NCBI GenBank assembly: GCA_004009845.1
Contig: RMBW01000117.1
Location: 36,917 to 100,916, forward strand
Source: Davidsoniella eucalypti
Taxonomy: Eukaryota; Ascomycota; Sordariomycetes; Microascales; Ceratocystidaceae
Length of the DNA: 64,000 bases
Direction: 5' to 3'
In this document: positions 10,754-24,078 of the stretch, in pieces
Numbering within the stretch: position 1 is the stretch's first letter
How the letters are laid out: each line of letters starts with the position of its first letter
Translations under genes and position numbers: made by a program
Notes under the pieces: generated by a model
The model's input: only the letters and a program-made list of their open reading frames with translations
The model's database searches: none
Told to the model about the DNA's origin: nothing

Positions 10754-11600
10754 GCTAGAGGGAATTGGCCACTACAAATGATAGAAGAAGAAAAAAGAAC
10801 AGATCCAATGCTGAGGTGGCCGAGGGCGTCGATCAGCTGAAGCTCGGAAGTAGTAACGTCGGAGATAAAGAGAGCCAGAAAATAGTACGAAGGACGGTAG
10901 TCGATACTGATATGAATATATGATAGTGATGGTGATGGTACAAGGCAGACAAACAGATTAGTGTGTGCGGCGTGTAGTTGAGGCAAGAGACAGCTGTGGC
11001 TAAAGTAGATTTAGAACGAGAACAATGAAACGAAAGTAAGAGATCTTTGTTGGAGAAAACGAAAGAGCGACAAAAACCAAAAGGTAGAAGCAATATTAGA
11101 AGCTGTGCGGCGAGATAGTGGTAGTAGATCGAAACGAATGTTGGTTGGTAAGAGAGAAGAGTGTTGGTTGATAGATCAACAGATAGACAAACAAGAGGAT
11201 AGAAAAGAAGAGTAGAAGAAGAAGAGCAAGATCAAGAAGAAGCTAAAGGAGCGTGTAGAAGGGAACAATGCGACGATTAAATAAAATAAAGCAAGAAGAG
11301 GCTGTGGCTCAAGCGTCTTTGCACGGATGGAGAACAAAGACGATGAAGAAGTAACAGCAAGAAGAAGAAAACAAATTATGCCCAAAGGATAAAAAAGAAA
11401 GAGAATATGATGGCATAAGACAAGACCAAAAAAAAAACTAGAATAAAGAAGAAAGAATAAATAAAAATATGTAGATGCGATTGTGAGTAGGGTAAATGGG
11501 CTGTTGGGGACGTGCAGGCAAAAAGTAAGTCCAAGAGCCAGCTAGTTGTGAGCGAAGGATTAACAGAGCTGCAAGAAAGAGGAGAAAAGAACAAGGGATT
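10754..11600 (-). promoter_or_regulatory. long CT-rich leader and promoter of the F-box gene
   Basis: Read on the minus strand this stretch is extremely C/T rich, with runs of TTCTTCTTC between about 11180 and 11480. CT-rich tracts just upstream of start codons mark highly used transcription starts in filamentous fungi. Minus-strand open frames inside it are compositional artefacts. No defined factor site was recognised. Confidence 0.4.
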
Positions 11601-14600
11601 CAGTGAATGGGATGGGATGGGATAGTAGCATCGTTAGCCCAACTACCAGAGCGAAACACAGAATTATGCCAGGGAGTCCCCCGACCCAGTGTCTGGGTAT
11701 GTATATTGTATATTGGGTCAGTCGTAAATGTATGCAACTTTGTATGTACATGTATACTACATAGATTGAAAGGGAACGAGATCCGGCTACGAATAAGGGC
11801 GTGGATATCTACTAGCTAGTTGAGACGGCGGATGATGATTGACGTTGGAAACAAAACCGGAGTCGAGATCAGATAAGCTCTATATAGCTATGTATATGCA
11901 CGTCATAGCCGAGCAGAAAGGAAAGAGAGAGCAAAAGTTGAGATGAAGAACAAGAATCGCAGTCTTGATGGGAGCTTCGAGTTCGACAACTACACGATTG
12001 TGTTTTGTTTTTCTGCGTAGTTGCCGTCCCCGCTACGCGTTCTTCCGAGGTGATTGCCTTGTCTTGGAGTTTCTTTTTTTCTTTTCTTTTCTTTTCTTCT
12101 GTATGCTGTCTATGAAATTGCCTGTGTCGGCTGACATGCACAAAAGAAAATATAACTACAACTGCAACGGCAACTGCATATAAGATAGCAAGCAGGGAGA
12201 AAAGGGCACAGCAGTGGAAAGACCGTATTATTGCATTGAGCAAATATGGACCTCTATCTAATCTTCTATATTGTGGTTGTTCTGCCTCGTGTTTTGACAA
12301 CATTAATTCAAGGAATATTGAAGATACATAGCGCGACATTGGCTCTGATTCCCCCCTGCACCTCGACATTTGGGTTGTCTCAGGCCTCACATCTGCAGCG
12401 ATCGCGAAACCGACTCTGCATATTTGTCGCATATAATCACACATATGTATGTACACACACACATACATATACATAGTCGAGGAGACGCTCTAGCCGACTA
12501 GCCAGCCCGGTCGTCTAACGAGGTCTTCAACAAGCGCATGGCGAATCGAACCGGGGCGAAAGTCCTTGCGCTCCTGCATTGTACCGGACAACAACCGACC
12601 GAAGCTGCACAGCTTGTAGCAACAAGATGAGAAGAGGGCCGGAGGAGTGCAGTAGCGAGGCAGAACTCAGAGCGGCCGGTACTCGAACGAACTTTACCTC
12701 GTTGTGCCTGCAGATTGTAGCTAGCTAGCCTAGCGTGAGAGAATAAAAGAGAAAGAGGGCCCTGGGACCTGCAGGCTGCAGCTGCAGCTAAAGCTTCTTG
12801 CAGGCCAACCTGCATATCGTTTTCATTTATTAGTACATACACAGCTATATATGTATGTAGCTATGTATGTAGCTAGGGCCCTAACACTATAGCAACCTTT
12901 AAGTTGCCGCTGCAGCGCACCAACATTTTGTGCGCACAGTGCTGTAGATGCTGTGCAAATACTCTATAAAGTACATGACTAGTATGCAAAAGATGTAGTT
13001 ACTAGTATACATATTGCATAGTTGTATGGTGTGCACATCTTACACTACACGCATTAACATTAAATTATCACATGTACGAGTAATATAATGTAATGTAATG
13101 TGCCTGCATATATTCCCTCCCCACAATTTAGCTAGGCGAGCCACGACGTAGTGCAAACAAAAAAAAATCTCAAGAAACACCCGCTTGGCGTTTTGGTTTC
13201 CTAAAGAGTTTTTCATTTGCATTTGCATTTTCTTATTTGTTTCCAGCTCTAGTCAAGAGTAGAATATTAAAGAGTGACCATCTCTCTCATACTCGCCGAA
13301 TTTTTCTACCTTGCTGTATCACCTCCAGCCCCCCAGCCATGCAGATTCTTTTACCCAAGACACGGCTGAGATTTCGAAAGAACACACATCAGTGAGATCA
13401 GTGAAGATTGCGGCAGCAGCCAGAAGACTGGGTTCAGGTTGTATTAGATTGTATTGTTCCGAAGAGAGACTGAGATAACAGGCCTACAGGTACTGCAATC
13501 GCCAAATATACACGTCCTACACTACTAAACTGAGGCTTAGCAGTAGTGCAGCCGTACTATGTATATCGGGTTTTTCACTCATGTTGTCACATGGCCTACA
13601 ACTAGAATGCTATTCATCTTTCCCTCTAGCACTATGTTTCCTACTATCGTAAGGTTTCCGTGACCTAGCCAGCCTCTTCTCTTCACCTCAATGCGGTGCA
13701 AAAGGGACAGAAACCGCATCTATGTGTCCCCTCGCATGCAGCTTCCCTTTCATTGACTAAGGAAATCATAAAGAGGGTAGATTGCCATTTGATAACTACC
13801 ATGGAGCCATGTGTGATATCATCTACATAGCTTATATTCGACCATTAGCTCGTTTGTTAGCGGCCATGCAGCCTAACAACATAGCAGCCATTCCCATTGG
13901 GGCTATTCATATTATCAGCACCAACTTATAAAGTGCACTAAGTGTTATTCCAAAAGATCACCGGCCATCCCTGGGAAAATCGGTCACTCCAATGTTTAGA
14001 ACAGGCCCTTGTCTGTGATATGTATACATAGTTGACAAGAAACATTTGGAAGAATGCCAAGCAGGCGCTATTTGTGTATCTGTATTAAGGATAACTAGCC
14101 AAAGGCAGTGAATTCTTAACAACGGAAAAGGTACAGCAAACAGCGTCTTTTACCGTTTGTCCACCACTTTAAACACTTCACAATCAAGCCCGGTCCTTTT
14201 ATACCTCCTTTTATTGCATATGAATGTATTCCACAGATGACAGAAAGTACAAAGTAGCCTCCAATTTCTGCAGCTGCAGCATATCCGATACAGAGTCGTC
14301 GTTTGCTCAACTTTCTTCCCCTTCGTTTTCCCTTATGCTATTCGCACACTGCCATCAATGTTACCTCTGTACGTGCGTACTCTGCATTGTACATGTAGTG
14401 TTTGGAATATAAGATAAGTACCCCATCAAAGCACAGTGCCCCCTCTCAGATCCCGGTTAGTACGAGGTGGGTGCACTCCGTGGTTTTGTGTTTTCTACAT
14501 CATTCCATTGCCACCCTACTCGCCTAACCGTCAGCCAAGATACCAGTGCTGCTAGCCTGCTACTACTGCTACTTTCTCTAATACGGCTACTAAAGTTGTC

Positions 14601-16055
14601 CTGTTGGGCAGGTCTGATCTTCTGGAACCCAAATTCACCCGAAAGGCAAAGATAATAACTGGATGTAGAAAACGGGCTCGCGCTTTGACAGGGAAAGCTA
14701 CATATATAGATGTGCCGCAGTGCTACAGAAATGGAAACACGAGCTGAGAAACAGCGTCATTATAGCCGGTAGAAGAGCCGTCAAAGATACCTCTAAAGAT
14801 GGCCGGTATTGCTACATGTATTTCTTGGATTAAGTGCCCCCAAGAACGAATATAGAAACAATGCTCAACATGTGTTCTCACTACGACTCGCGAAGACGAG
14901 AAAGGAACTCAAAAGGCATTGTACATGTACATGTATATGTATATGCTAGTGACACTGATGATAGCCAGTAGTTATGTAGTTGGGAGTCTTCTCGTCCGTC
15001 CCCTTGCCCAACTTTCTACAGTAGTTGCACCATTATTTCACTCATGCCAGCCAGGTTCTTCACTTCTTCACGTAAGCCCAGTCTTACTTGATGTCTCTGG
15101 TGCAAGTCTCAAAAAGCTATGCATAAAACCCCATGCATGAAAGTACAGTTGCATAAGTTTCCTTAGCAACCCAATCTAAGTAAAGCAGCCAATTGCTAAA
15201 AGGGCATCCAAAAGATGAAAAAGAAACTAAGAAATACTTTTCTCTACTACACTACTTAACCCATGGCGTAGCTTCTCTAATGTGACGGCCAATTTAAACC
15301 TGCATGAGACCAGCCTGTCACATTTTGCATTTGTACTCAATTCCTCAGATAGGTTTAATCAGGTGGTTTGTGCGTGCATTTCCATTAAAGCTGGATCACC
15401 TACCTTGGTTGTCTTCTTAATATGTACATACTTGTGTATGCATTGTGTTTCTAGCCACTTGATGTCGGATTAAGTTACATTTTCCTTTATACCGAATCTG
15501 GTTTAAACTACAAATACAGCTATCTCTAGTTGACTATAGTAGTTAGCTTATTATTTTCTTATTCTTTCAGTAAACTCGTCTGTCAGAAGCTATCAACAAA
15601 GGGAAAAGAGCAGTCACTGGATAGAGCCCAAGTCATATTGAGGACTGCATGTCCACAGATAAATACACTTGTTTGTTTCCTAAAGTGGAACAAATAAACG
15701 AACAAGCTATTTGTAAGCTCGTCATATTTGGCGTCGCCCAAATGGGCCTTTTTCTTTATCGTTTGTGTTGAACTAGCCTAAAGGAAGCTTTCGGGACATC
15801 CCGAACAAGGGGACAGTATAGAGTATAGTATGTGCCACATATTATATATATCATCTACATATGTGGCGTCATGTGGCGTATATGTAAGCGACCAACATAT
15901 CACAATTACAACATAGTACAACATGAATGATTGCCAATGTGCATATGGTGATAATTCATAACGAGACTTACAATAGTATAATACGTACAATACAGAAATA
16001 GAGCCGCTCAGACCCATTTTATTTCCCAATATCTCCTCCATTAAGTTCTGGTAAA
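11601..16055. other. gene desert, AT-rich with microsatellites
   Basis: About 4.4 kb without a convincing gene. It contains short simple repeats: TATGTAGC units near 12850, TTTGCA units near 13215 and TACATG/TATATG units near 14918. The longest open frame (11869-12474, minus) encodes low-complexity His/Gln/Ser-rich sequence and is not called. No tRNA or other small RNA was recognised. Confidence 0.45.
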
Positions 16056-16128
16056 TGTGGTGATACTTTTTTTTTTTAACTCATTAATCTTATGGAGCTA
16101 TAGAGCTATCAAGATTTGTGGTGATACT
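16056..16128 (-). repeat. tiny 5'-truncated retroposed fragment with 12-bp target duplication
   Basis: Perfect 12-bp direct repeats TGTGGTGATACT at 16056-16067 and 16117-16128 bracket 49 bp. On the minus strand the insert ends in an A tract (11 T at 16067-16077 on plus). Its body shares 29 identical bases, in opposite orientation, with the sequence at about 30036-30064. Target duplication, A tail and 5' truncation together indicate reverse-transcription-mediated insertion. Confidence 0.75.
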
Positions 16129-16236
16129 AGATCGCCGTAAGTAGATGTCATGTGTACATAACAAAGATGTGTAGTATTCTACCAAACTGTTGTAATCTCT
16201 CCATCTATAACTACAGACCCGAAGAATATTCTGCCT

Positions 16237-17354
16237 CTACACGTAGTTGAGAAGAAGAGAGTTGTAAAAGGTGTATCCAGTACCACTCGGGGGCTCAAAC
16301 GAGTACATATATGTACCCCACCATGGGCCAGCTGACCACCACAAGGCACCTTGCCAGACATCGCTGTTTGCCTTGAAATGGTCCAAAAGGCCCGTGATAG
16401 CCTCCATACACTGGGTATTAGCGCCACCAGCAAACTCACCCAATACTCCAACTTTATTGTTCGCCTTCAGCCACTCAGTAGCTCCAACGACGCGCTGAAC
16501 ACCCACATCCGACGATACACACGTCTCAGAAGTCCCCGAGCCATCAGAATCAAGATATTGGTGCATCTCGTACACAATCTTGTTCTCGGTGTCCGTGAGA
16601 TCGACCAGGCCGGTGTTGGTGGTGTTCCATGTCCAAGCACCGGAGTACGAGTTGCCTTCTACAAAGATGTATTGTGATGTGGCTCCAGCAGCACGAATGC
16701 CGTCAATGGCAGCTTGGTTCAACTCTAGGACATTGTCGTTGGTCATATCGTGGTACTCGTTGTTGGTGTCAAAGATGACCTTGTCGTTGCTCTTGAACTC
16801 GGTTGCCAAGTTGTTCCAGAATGCTTGGAACCCGGTATAATCAGAAATGACAGCACCGTTGTAACGTCCATAGTTGTGGGGATCCAGCACCGCATAAGCT
16901 CCATTCTGCGTGATGAAGTCAACGGCAATAGAGTAGTTTGCAAGGTAGGATGTATCCAAGCTTCCACTCAAAGACGAAGGAGACATACGTTCCATTAAGA
17001 ATGGCAAACGGAAGGTGTTGTATCCTTGGCTGATAAGCGTCTATAGCAGCAAAGTTGTTAGTCTTGTTGGTTCGTGAATCATATCTGTCTTGCCAAGTCT
17101 CTCTTAGCGATAGCACTTACTTGGATAGCTGACGTGTTAGCGAAGATATAGTCAGTCTCGAATATACCAGGTAGTTTAGTGCTTCCAAACTCAGCGCCAG
17201 ACACGCTTGTTCCCACCCACTTAAGGCCGCCACTAGTGGTGTTGAGAAGTTTTGTAGATGTTGAAGAAGTAGAAGTAAAGCCAGTACTTGACCGGCTGGT
17301 TCTAGTGGCGGATACCGCTCCAGCTAGTATGCAGATAATGGTAAAGAACTTCAT
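16237..17354 (-). CDS. secreted GH5 endo-beta-1,4-glucanase
   Basis: Hydrolyses internal beta-1,4 bonds of cellulose. Exons on the minus strand are 17354-17121 and 17040-16237, giving 345 residues; the 80-nt intron (GTAAGT...CTATAG) joins NTSAIQ to TLISQGYNTF. A signal peptide is visible (MKFFTIICILAGAVSA), then a Ser/Thr-rich linker-like stretch to about residue 43, then a GH5 subfamily-5 type catalytic domain. The expected acid/base Glu is in DTNNEYHDM (about residue 173), the nucleophile Glu in GVLGEFAGG (about 280), and the substrate-site blocks RLPFLMERM and DPHNYGRY are intact. There is no carbohydrate-binding module, although a linker remains. A TATA-like run (17473-17480) lies about 120 bp upstream. 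Probably an active plant-biomass enzyme; subfamily placement is inference. Confidence 0.94.
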
Positions 17355-20300
17355 TTTGTGTAATGGTATCGGGGTATTGGTATAAGAGAGCCAAGCTCTT
17401 CAAGAGTATGAATGTGAATGAATGCTTCAAAGGAAAGAAAGCCTGTATCGCAGATAACAGTTCAACGACGAATATATATAACGAATGGGAAATGTAAAGG
17501 CTGCCAGGCCCGCGAAGAGATGGAATGATGACCAAAGACACATAGACACAGGTCTAAGACGAGGACATGCCACATTATATATACTACAAGCAACAGCAGA
17601 GCCCATCCTTACTCTTTGCTCATGCTAATATATCTTTGTAATTTCCAGATCCCCTATACTACGCAGCCTTTAATATTGTGTATCTGTCTCGAAAGAAAGC
17701 TCCGTCATTTCCAGTACCTGAACAGGCCACAAAAGCCCCCTTTAGTCTCAGACGGACCGAAACAAGCTTGTTGCTCGGAGGCATGATAGTTGCGTGGAAT
17801 GAGCATGACCTCACATCATATAATTTTAGGAGTCAGAAACTACTAAATATGTCAGTGAAGACGGCCAAATTAGCATACTTCCCATATAAAACACCACACT
17901 AGAAACTTCACTCTTTTCTCTTTTAGCCACAGCATTGCTGAGTATGTCATTTTGAATTTCTCAAACGGCTTGATACATTCTTGTTTCTGATTATAATTTT
18001 GATCCTACTTGGCCTGTGATAAGTTTCCGTCTCGACTTGATTTTGTTAGTAGTGCGTAGATTTAAACCTAGAAAGAAGAGGGTCATATATAATATGATAA
18101 CAAGAATACTTGCTAGTTTCTTTCAACAACAATTCTGTTCTGCAATCAAGTACCCATCCTGATACTTTGTTGTATACAGGGTTAGGGTTACATGTAATCT
18201 CATTTCCATGAGGCATCAGTTTCATGATTATCGACAAGGATAATGTTAGAAGCTCGATCATGTATAGCTGTAGTTGATCATCTACGAAGCCTAGATCTAG
18301 CTGAGATCGACTTGATTTGTCAACGAAGATAATTGCTCAAGAGCAAGTGAATAATCTGAACCCTGTAACTAGTTTTGTATTACGCATATGCATCTATCTG
18401 TATTAGTGAGATGCAAGATGTAATAATGCATATCTTCAATCATGTTTCCTTTTCTTTTAGATTATGTACATATGCAGGGCCGTTAAAGATGTAATAATCT
18501 TATGTCACAACCTTGTCTGCCACAATGCAGTAAGTCTAGACAGCAAATCTAGACAGATGCGATCCAAAATCTAAAATAGCGTTAGCCAGTGTATCGGCAG
18601 CTACAGCCACTCACCGTCAGGAAATAGCCAAGATTGAAGGGGCCACAGAAGCGCTCTGCTATCTTGCTATTTTTTGGCTATTGGCGGATGGGAGCCGCTG
18701 CATGATTATATATCAGTAAGAGTATAAGGTCTCCACTTAATGAGGTAAGGGTTAAGGTTGTATAGGATCAGAGCAATATTGAAGTACAGTAGCATTGCAG
18801 AAGTTACATGGAGTCGTTACTTGGGAATTGCTAAAGTACAACCCAGAGTACAAACAACTAAAGGGACGAAAACTTGGTTAGTTCTTAGTCCAAAAATAGC
18901 AACTAACAAATTATGTTTTGTGTAGCGCTTATGTTGATTAAGCGCGTCGCTGTGAGAACCTTGCCAAATCACAGCGCTTTACCCACAGTGGAAATGGAAA
19001 ACAAGGGAAGCTAAAGAATAGCTAATCTTGGCAGCAGCTTGACATTGTATTAAGAGGCGTACTAAGAATGCAGTAGTTGATTGCCCACGGAGAAAACTAT
19101 AGATATATGGCATAGCCAAAGTGTATAATAAGGCTGTGGTTGACGTTAGCTGTAGTTAAGGTATCTCCTATTCTGTGGGTCATACATATCTTCTATCTCC
19201 ACATGTATAGATTATGTAAGCTACACTAGGAATTTACAACTCCAAGATATGACTATGTGGCTCTTCAAGGAAAACTGTATTCCGCGTGTTTTGTAAAATG
19301 ACATTACCACTCCCCAAAAGCACAAAGTGCTTCTCATATATCATTTGTGTTCATTTAGAAACCTGAAACCCATGAATATTACCAGATGCTCTCTTCACCA
19401 GTCAAATATGTGAAAACTACCTATCCTAACATGGAGTATTTTTAGCTTGTCTAACTCTCCATTTAGTTTTAGGTCTGGGTGCGCTTAATTAGACGCGCAC
19501 ATGTAGTTCACTTGACTAAATGTTTTACCTAGATGCAAAGACTTTAGTTTTGATCATTCTAATATTCAAAAGGACGGGCTTTGTCATAGACCTCATTTCT
19601 TTTGTAGGCTCTTGTGGCTATATTCTGCAGGTAATCTATTCAAGGAGCACTCAGGGATCTCACACACTACAGATCTGAAGAGATCTGAAAAGTGTTATTC
19701 CTAATGATGTAGAGAAAAGGCAGGGAAACAAAGCTAAATAGTATCTTAACGCCCATGTTTGCTTCCCTGGCCCTCGGCTCAACCTCGCACTCTATAGCCG
19801 CCTGTACCTAACCTTACCGTGTGCTAGCCGCCCAAGTCCCAACCCAGCTGTATAACGCTGAGTTCTGGCCAATATGAAGGTCAGCTTCGCTCAAGACATG
19901 CTATTTCAAACACTTCTAGCTGTTTCATCTCCCCTCATTGGCACTTCAGGAAAAAGAGACGAGGGGAGGGGATGGGAGTACAGCGTATCTTTTGTTTCTT
20001 TCTATCCAAGGTGCTTGTCAAGTGTTTGCTTGGGGCAATACGTGAGGAAGGGATCTAGAGGTAACAATATTCCTTCTTCGGGAAGCATACATAGCCCAAT
20101 ACAGGCTTCTCCCGGTGGGTTGACGACGGCAAGCTTAAGTCTAGTCCTACTACTCCCGGCACCTTGGAGCTTTGTCTGAAACTTTGTTCCCCTTCCTCTC
20201 GCTTATACACTTGACCATATATGGCCTATGGCAAAGTTGGCCATATCATCCGCGCTTGTGGCCCTCACATCTAGAGGTTTATTAATGGCCTCGAGTCCCC

Positions 20301-20526
20301 CGGCCTTGAAGCATCTTCCATTCCCACTGCTCCTAGTCTATCTTTATAATTCCATCATTGCATCTTTTGCTTACATAGCCTTCTGGTAAGGCTAACCTGT
20401 CCTTCGCTTTAACCTTTTCTTTGTTGTCTCATCATTTGCATATCACATACCTTTATCATATTTCCTTATTCTATTTCATTCACATAGCATCAAGTCTCCA
20501 AAGCATATAGCATATATAATCTAGTC
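17355..20526. other. divergent intergenic region, endoglucanase / SANT gene
   Basis: About 3.2 kb. The left edge holds the endoglucanase promoter with its TATA-like run; the right edge (20300-20526) is the C/T-rich leader of the SANT-domain gene. The middle is AT-rich and shows no coding region I can support. The 101-codon frame at 19874 has no recognisable content. Confidence 0.4.
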
Positions 20527-21633
20527 ATGCCCCCTGCCACTAGGCAATCATACAACTCTACAGCACGCTTTAACCCTCTTGCTACTTCGAGAGCAGTCAT
20601 GACACCGAACACCCACAACTCTGGCTACACTTTGTCTAGCGTCCGGGAGCCATACTATTCGCCTGTCAGCGAGAGCCGAACACCCGCACCCCACAACCAA
20701 AGTTATGAATACTACGACCAAGTGCCCTCCATGAGAGACGATAATACCGACAACAGCTTCAACGACGAGTTTGCGGACGACGATAGTAATGACGAGGGTG
20801 AATCCTCTGGTCGGCGCGGCAAAGGGGTCAAGTGGAGCAGCGAGGAAGACGAACTTCTGGTAGAACACCGACGACGACGCGAGCGTTGGGCTGAGATTGC
20901 TAAGGATTTCAAGGGCAAATCCCCCAATGCCTGCCGCAAGAGATACGAACGTATCCAGCAACGCAGGAACATCTCCGAGAAGAGCATTGAGGATGGTAAG
21001 CAGCGAGTTGCTGTTGCATACCGAGAGGTCCGGGAAGAGATGTGGAAGATCCTCGAACAGCGTGTACCGGGCATGAAGTGGGACAAGTTGGAAAGAATGG
21101 TAAGTCATACATACCCCAAGTAACGAGTCATCAAAAGCCACAACCTAACACACTCCAACATATAGTGCTTCGAGATGGGCGAGGTTGAGATCAAGAAACG
21201 GTGGAAGGACTCGAACAGGTCTTCTTCTACTGGTATGGACTTCCCAGGACCATCCTCGGGTCTTGGAATGGCTCCGGGCTATCCTCATACATCCAGCGCC
21301 AACCTGCAGTCACTGATGGCTTCTGAGCCTGTGCAATACGGCCATGCAGACATGATGCCCCAAACAAGCGGCTACTCAATGTCCACCTTGTCTTCTGCTC
21401 CGCCATACTTTACCTCGGGAATTCCCCATAGCCAGGGCCAATCTTCGCACTATAGCAGCATGCACCAGGCTTCATCTCATCCCCCGAACTATGGCACATC
21501 CGATCTGCTAGGCCCTGCTATCTCGGGAGGATATATCAGCCACGCAACCATGGGCGTCTCGCACTACTCGGTGCCTTCTCGCCTATCGTCAACAGATATC
21601 GGAATCAACACTTTGATTAACCGTCCGATGTAA
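20527..21633 (+). CDS. SANT/Myb-like DNA-binding protein
   Basis: Exons 20527-21099 and 21166-21633, 346 residues. The 66-nt intron starts GTAAGT and ends CATATAG and cannot be read through. An acidic region (about residues 70-92) precedes a single Myb/SANT-type repeat at about 101-146 (VKWSSEEDELLVEH, W-AEIA, SPNACRKRYERI), with tryptophan spacing of a helix-turn-helix repeat. A second weaker helical block (MWKILEQRVPGMKWDKLE...EIKKRWKD) follows across the splice junction and may be a second repeat. The C-terminal half is Ser/Pro/Tyr-rich and probably disordered. A regulatory role in the nucleus is likely but target genes are unknown. Convergent with COX10. Confidence 0.85.
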
Positions 21634-22485
21634 GCTGTTGGCGACTGTGGACATTTTTGTATTTAGGGACACTTCTTAGTGCCCGAGTATTGGAGTATTT
21701 GCTATTGCAAATAAGCAAAGACACATATAGTGGCGTGGGTCTTCAGGAGTTTTTTGCTCTGGGTACGCGATTTTTTAACTTTTAGCACCAAATCTATCCA
21801 GTAGCAACTTTTGAGATCCGTATGTCTTATACGGGATGGAACAACTCGGCGTTACGGATATTAGCATTCTTTTTGGGTTTTTTTCTCTTCTTTTCTTTTC
21901 TTTTCTTTATTCATGTGGACTGAAGTGGCAAATTTGATCTTTAGCACTATAGCACAGCATAGAATTAGTTATTTTCTACGTATAGAAACCAGCACTGCTT
22001 GATTCCCTTCTCCGTTTTGTCATGGCCGTTTTCACGGCCCTCGAATGTACCAAACCAAGCTGATAAAGAGAAACTCGTCATGGTGATACAGAAGCTGAGA
22101 CAGATATAGACTTCAACGACGGGAGTTGCTCAGTCCGCAGTAAGCCCCAAACTAGAAGTGGATATGTAATGATGCTAGTTGTATTTTAATGCGATGAATC
22201 TTTCGGTAACTAGTGGTTTGATAGTTGAAGTGAAAATGGAGGCGGTGGTTTCTCTAGGAGCCAAGCTGTTATACAAAAAAAGGAGGACTGAGGCAGTGCT
22301 CCACGATAGCTACAAATACATGCCATTATCGAAATGCTGACGCCCAATGATAGCTATATAACACGGTATCTTGGTGGCCACGCATATCGATATATATCAG
22401 CCATCCCATACACGGCGTCTTGTGCTATGAACCGCCATGTAGGGATGCCTGATACGTGACTTCATGTCACTTGATAGATAGACCT
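21634..22485. other. convergent intergenic region SANT gene / COX10
   Basis: About 850 bp of 3' flanks for the two converging genes. Contains a TTTTC-type pyrimidine tract at about 21884-21908. No gene or RNA recognised. Confidence 0.4.
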
Positions 22486-23688
22486 TTAGTTCTTTGTCTC
22501 GGAAGAGGGAGAATCTAAAACCTCGTCCTCCCAAAGATCGTCTTCATCATCGCCCATGATACTCTTCCAGATACGCGACCACATACCCTTCTTCTGAGCT
22601 AGAGCAAGAACAAGAACGCCAGGGAGGTGCCATACGCTAGCCCAGAAGAGACCACGCGCAGTTCCCTTGTAACCCTGCTCTTGGTAAAATCGGACGGCTT
22701 GCCAAACTAGCCAGCCGTTCAGTGGCGTGCTGGTGGCTGCATAGCTCCAGTCTGTAACACCCACGGCGCATAGACCCCAGCAAATAGGGAAGAATACCAG
22801 ACTATAACGTAACGCTACTCTAGCATTACGGGCTGGGTTTGTCCAGCTCAGCATACGTAGCCCGGCCGCTTTATACTCTTCGCGAATAGGCCAGGAGAGC
22901 GCCATGAAGTGAGGGAATTGCCAGGCAAACAGTAGGGAAGCAAGGAGCCAACCTCCCATAGAGCTTTGGTCATTGGCAAACAGAAGCTCCTTCCATGAGC
23001 CATCACCAGTGGCGCTCTCGCCGGCAGCAGCTGCCCATCCCATTAGTGGCGGAATACCACCAACTACAGCACCAACCCACGTGTTAGCAGCTGTCAGTGC
23101 CTTGAATGGTGTATATATTCCTGCATATATGAATATATTAGAAGCGCCCAAAAAAGCAACTGTTGGATTGACTCCGTAGTATAAGAGACCAGTGCCAGTC
23201 AATGCTGACAAGATAGCAAAAGCCACCGCGGCACGCTTTGAAATGAGGCCTCTGACCAACGGGCGGTTGCGAGTACGAGTCATCATGGCGTCAGTCTTGG
23301 GCTCATAAAGCATGTTGAGTGAATTGGCTGACGCAGAGCAGAGATATGTTCCAGTAGTGAGGAACAGCAGTGTCAATGTGCTCAATGATGGAGTATCGGT
23401 CATTGTTGGCGTCAGAAATGCCGGCACTGGGTACAAAGCGTACGGTACCATGGCAGTAAGCACGACAAGTACGGTGAGGCGAGGTTTTGATAGTGCCATG
23501 AATGAGGCAAAGAGACGTTTCAGAGACGAGTCTGGAAGCTGTGATGCGGCTGTAGTGAGTACAGAGGAAGCATCAGGTGGCATGTGATTGACGGCCTTTC
23601 CAGAGTCTGCAGCAGCATTGGCGGCGGCAGCTGCTTGTCGACGCTCTATTTGTCGTCGTCGATGTGGTGGGAGATGTGATATATCAGG

Positions 23689-23720
<32 letters not shown>

Positions 23721-24078
23721 AGTCAGGACTGTTCTTCTCCGAGGTATTGGCCAGAGCCTGAGTCTGGGTTAAGGGCCGCGTCTGGCCTTTATTGTTGGAG
23801 ATTGTAGGTACAGCAAATGTGTTGGAGAGCGATAGGCGCATATTGCTAGTTATGAAGAAGGACGAGTCGAACTTGACGGAAGAAGCGGCAGAGAAGCTCG
23901 AGTTACAGCGAGGATGGCCGGCTTGGAACTGAGATCCGCCAAGCCGCAGCTTGAATGCGCCGGGGCGGGAGATCAGGGTGGTAGCTCTTCTCAGCATAGC
24001 TGGACCGCTGCTCGGAGCAGCTAGTCTCAATGAAGGCGTCATGCTTGAGCGTGTGTACGACGCATATCGGTAGAACAA
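22486..24078 (-). CDS. COX10: protoheme IX farnesyltransferase (heme O synthase)
   Basis: Mitochondrial inner-membrane UbiA-family prenyltransferase that farnesylates heme b to heme O, needed for cytochrome c oxidase. Single exon, 530 residues. The first 190 residues hold a basic, Ser/Arg-rich presequence and a low-complexity spacer with HHHH-QQQQQQ at about 121-130, encoded by CAC/CAA repeats. The catalytic domain starts near ALSKPRLTVLVV (residue 196); the first Asp-rich site is NMLYEPKTDAMMTRTRNRP (about 255) and the second conserved loop is YTPFKALTAANTW. Hydrophobic helices continue to about residue 500, followed by an acidic tail (GDDEDDLWEDE). Starts at residues 13 or 28 are possible. 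Divergent from MEF1 with 544 bp between start codons. Confidence 0.94.
23686..23720. repeat. trinucleotide repeat coding HHHHQQQQQQ in COX10
   Basis: On plus, TTG triplets followed directly by TGG/GTG triplets; on the coding strand these are CAC and CAA codons. It lies in the non-conserved spacer between presequence and enzyme domain, so its length is probably free to vary. Confidence 0.7.

Noticed and set aside
11869..12474. 201-codon minus-strand open frame
   Set aside because: Low-complexity Cys/Ser/His/Gln-rich sequence in a purine/pyrimidine-biased region, no start context, no splice partners, no family resemblance.
12535..12565. TCGAACC word suggesting a polymerase III B box
   Set aside because: No pairing T stem and no upstream A box at tRNA spacing.
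20548..21141. Long minus-strand open frame opposite the SANT gene
   Set aside because: Mirror of a real coding exon; the plus-strand protein has the conserved domain.
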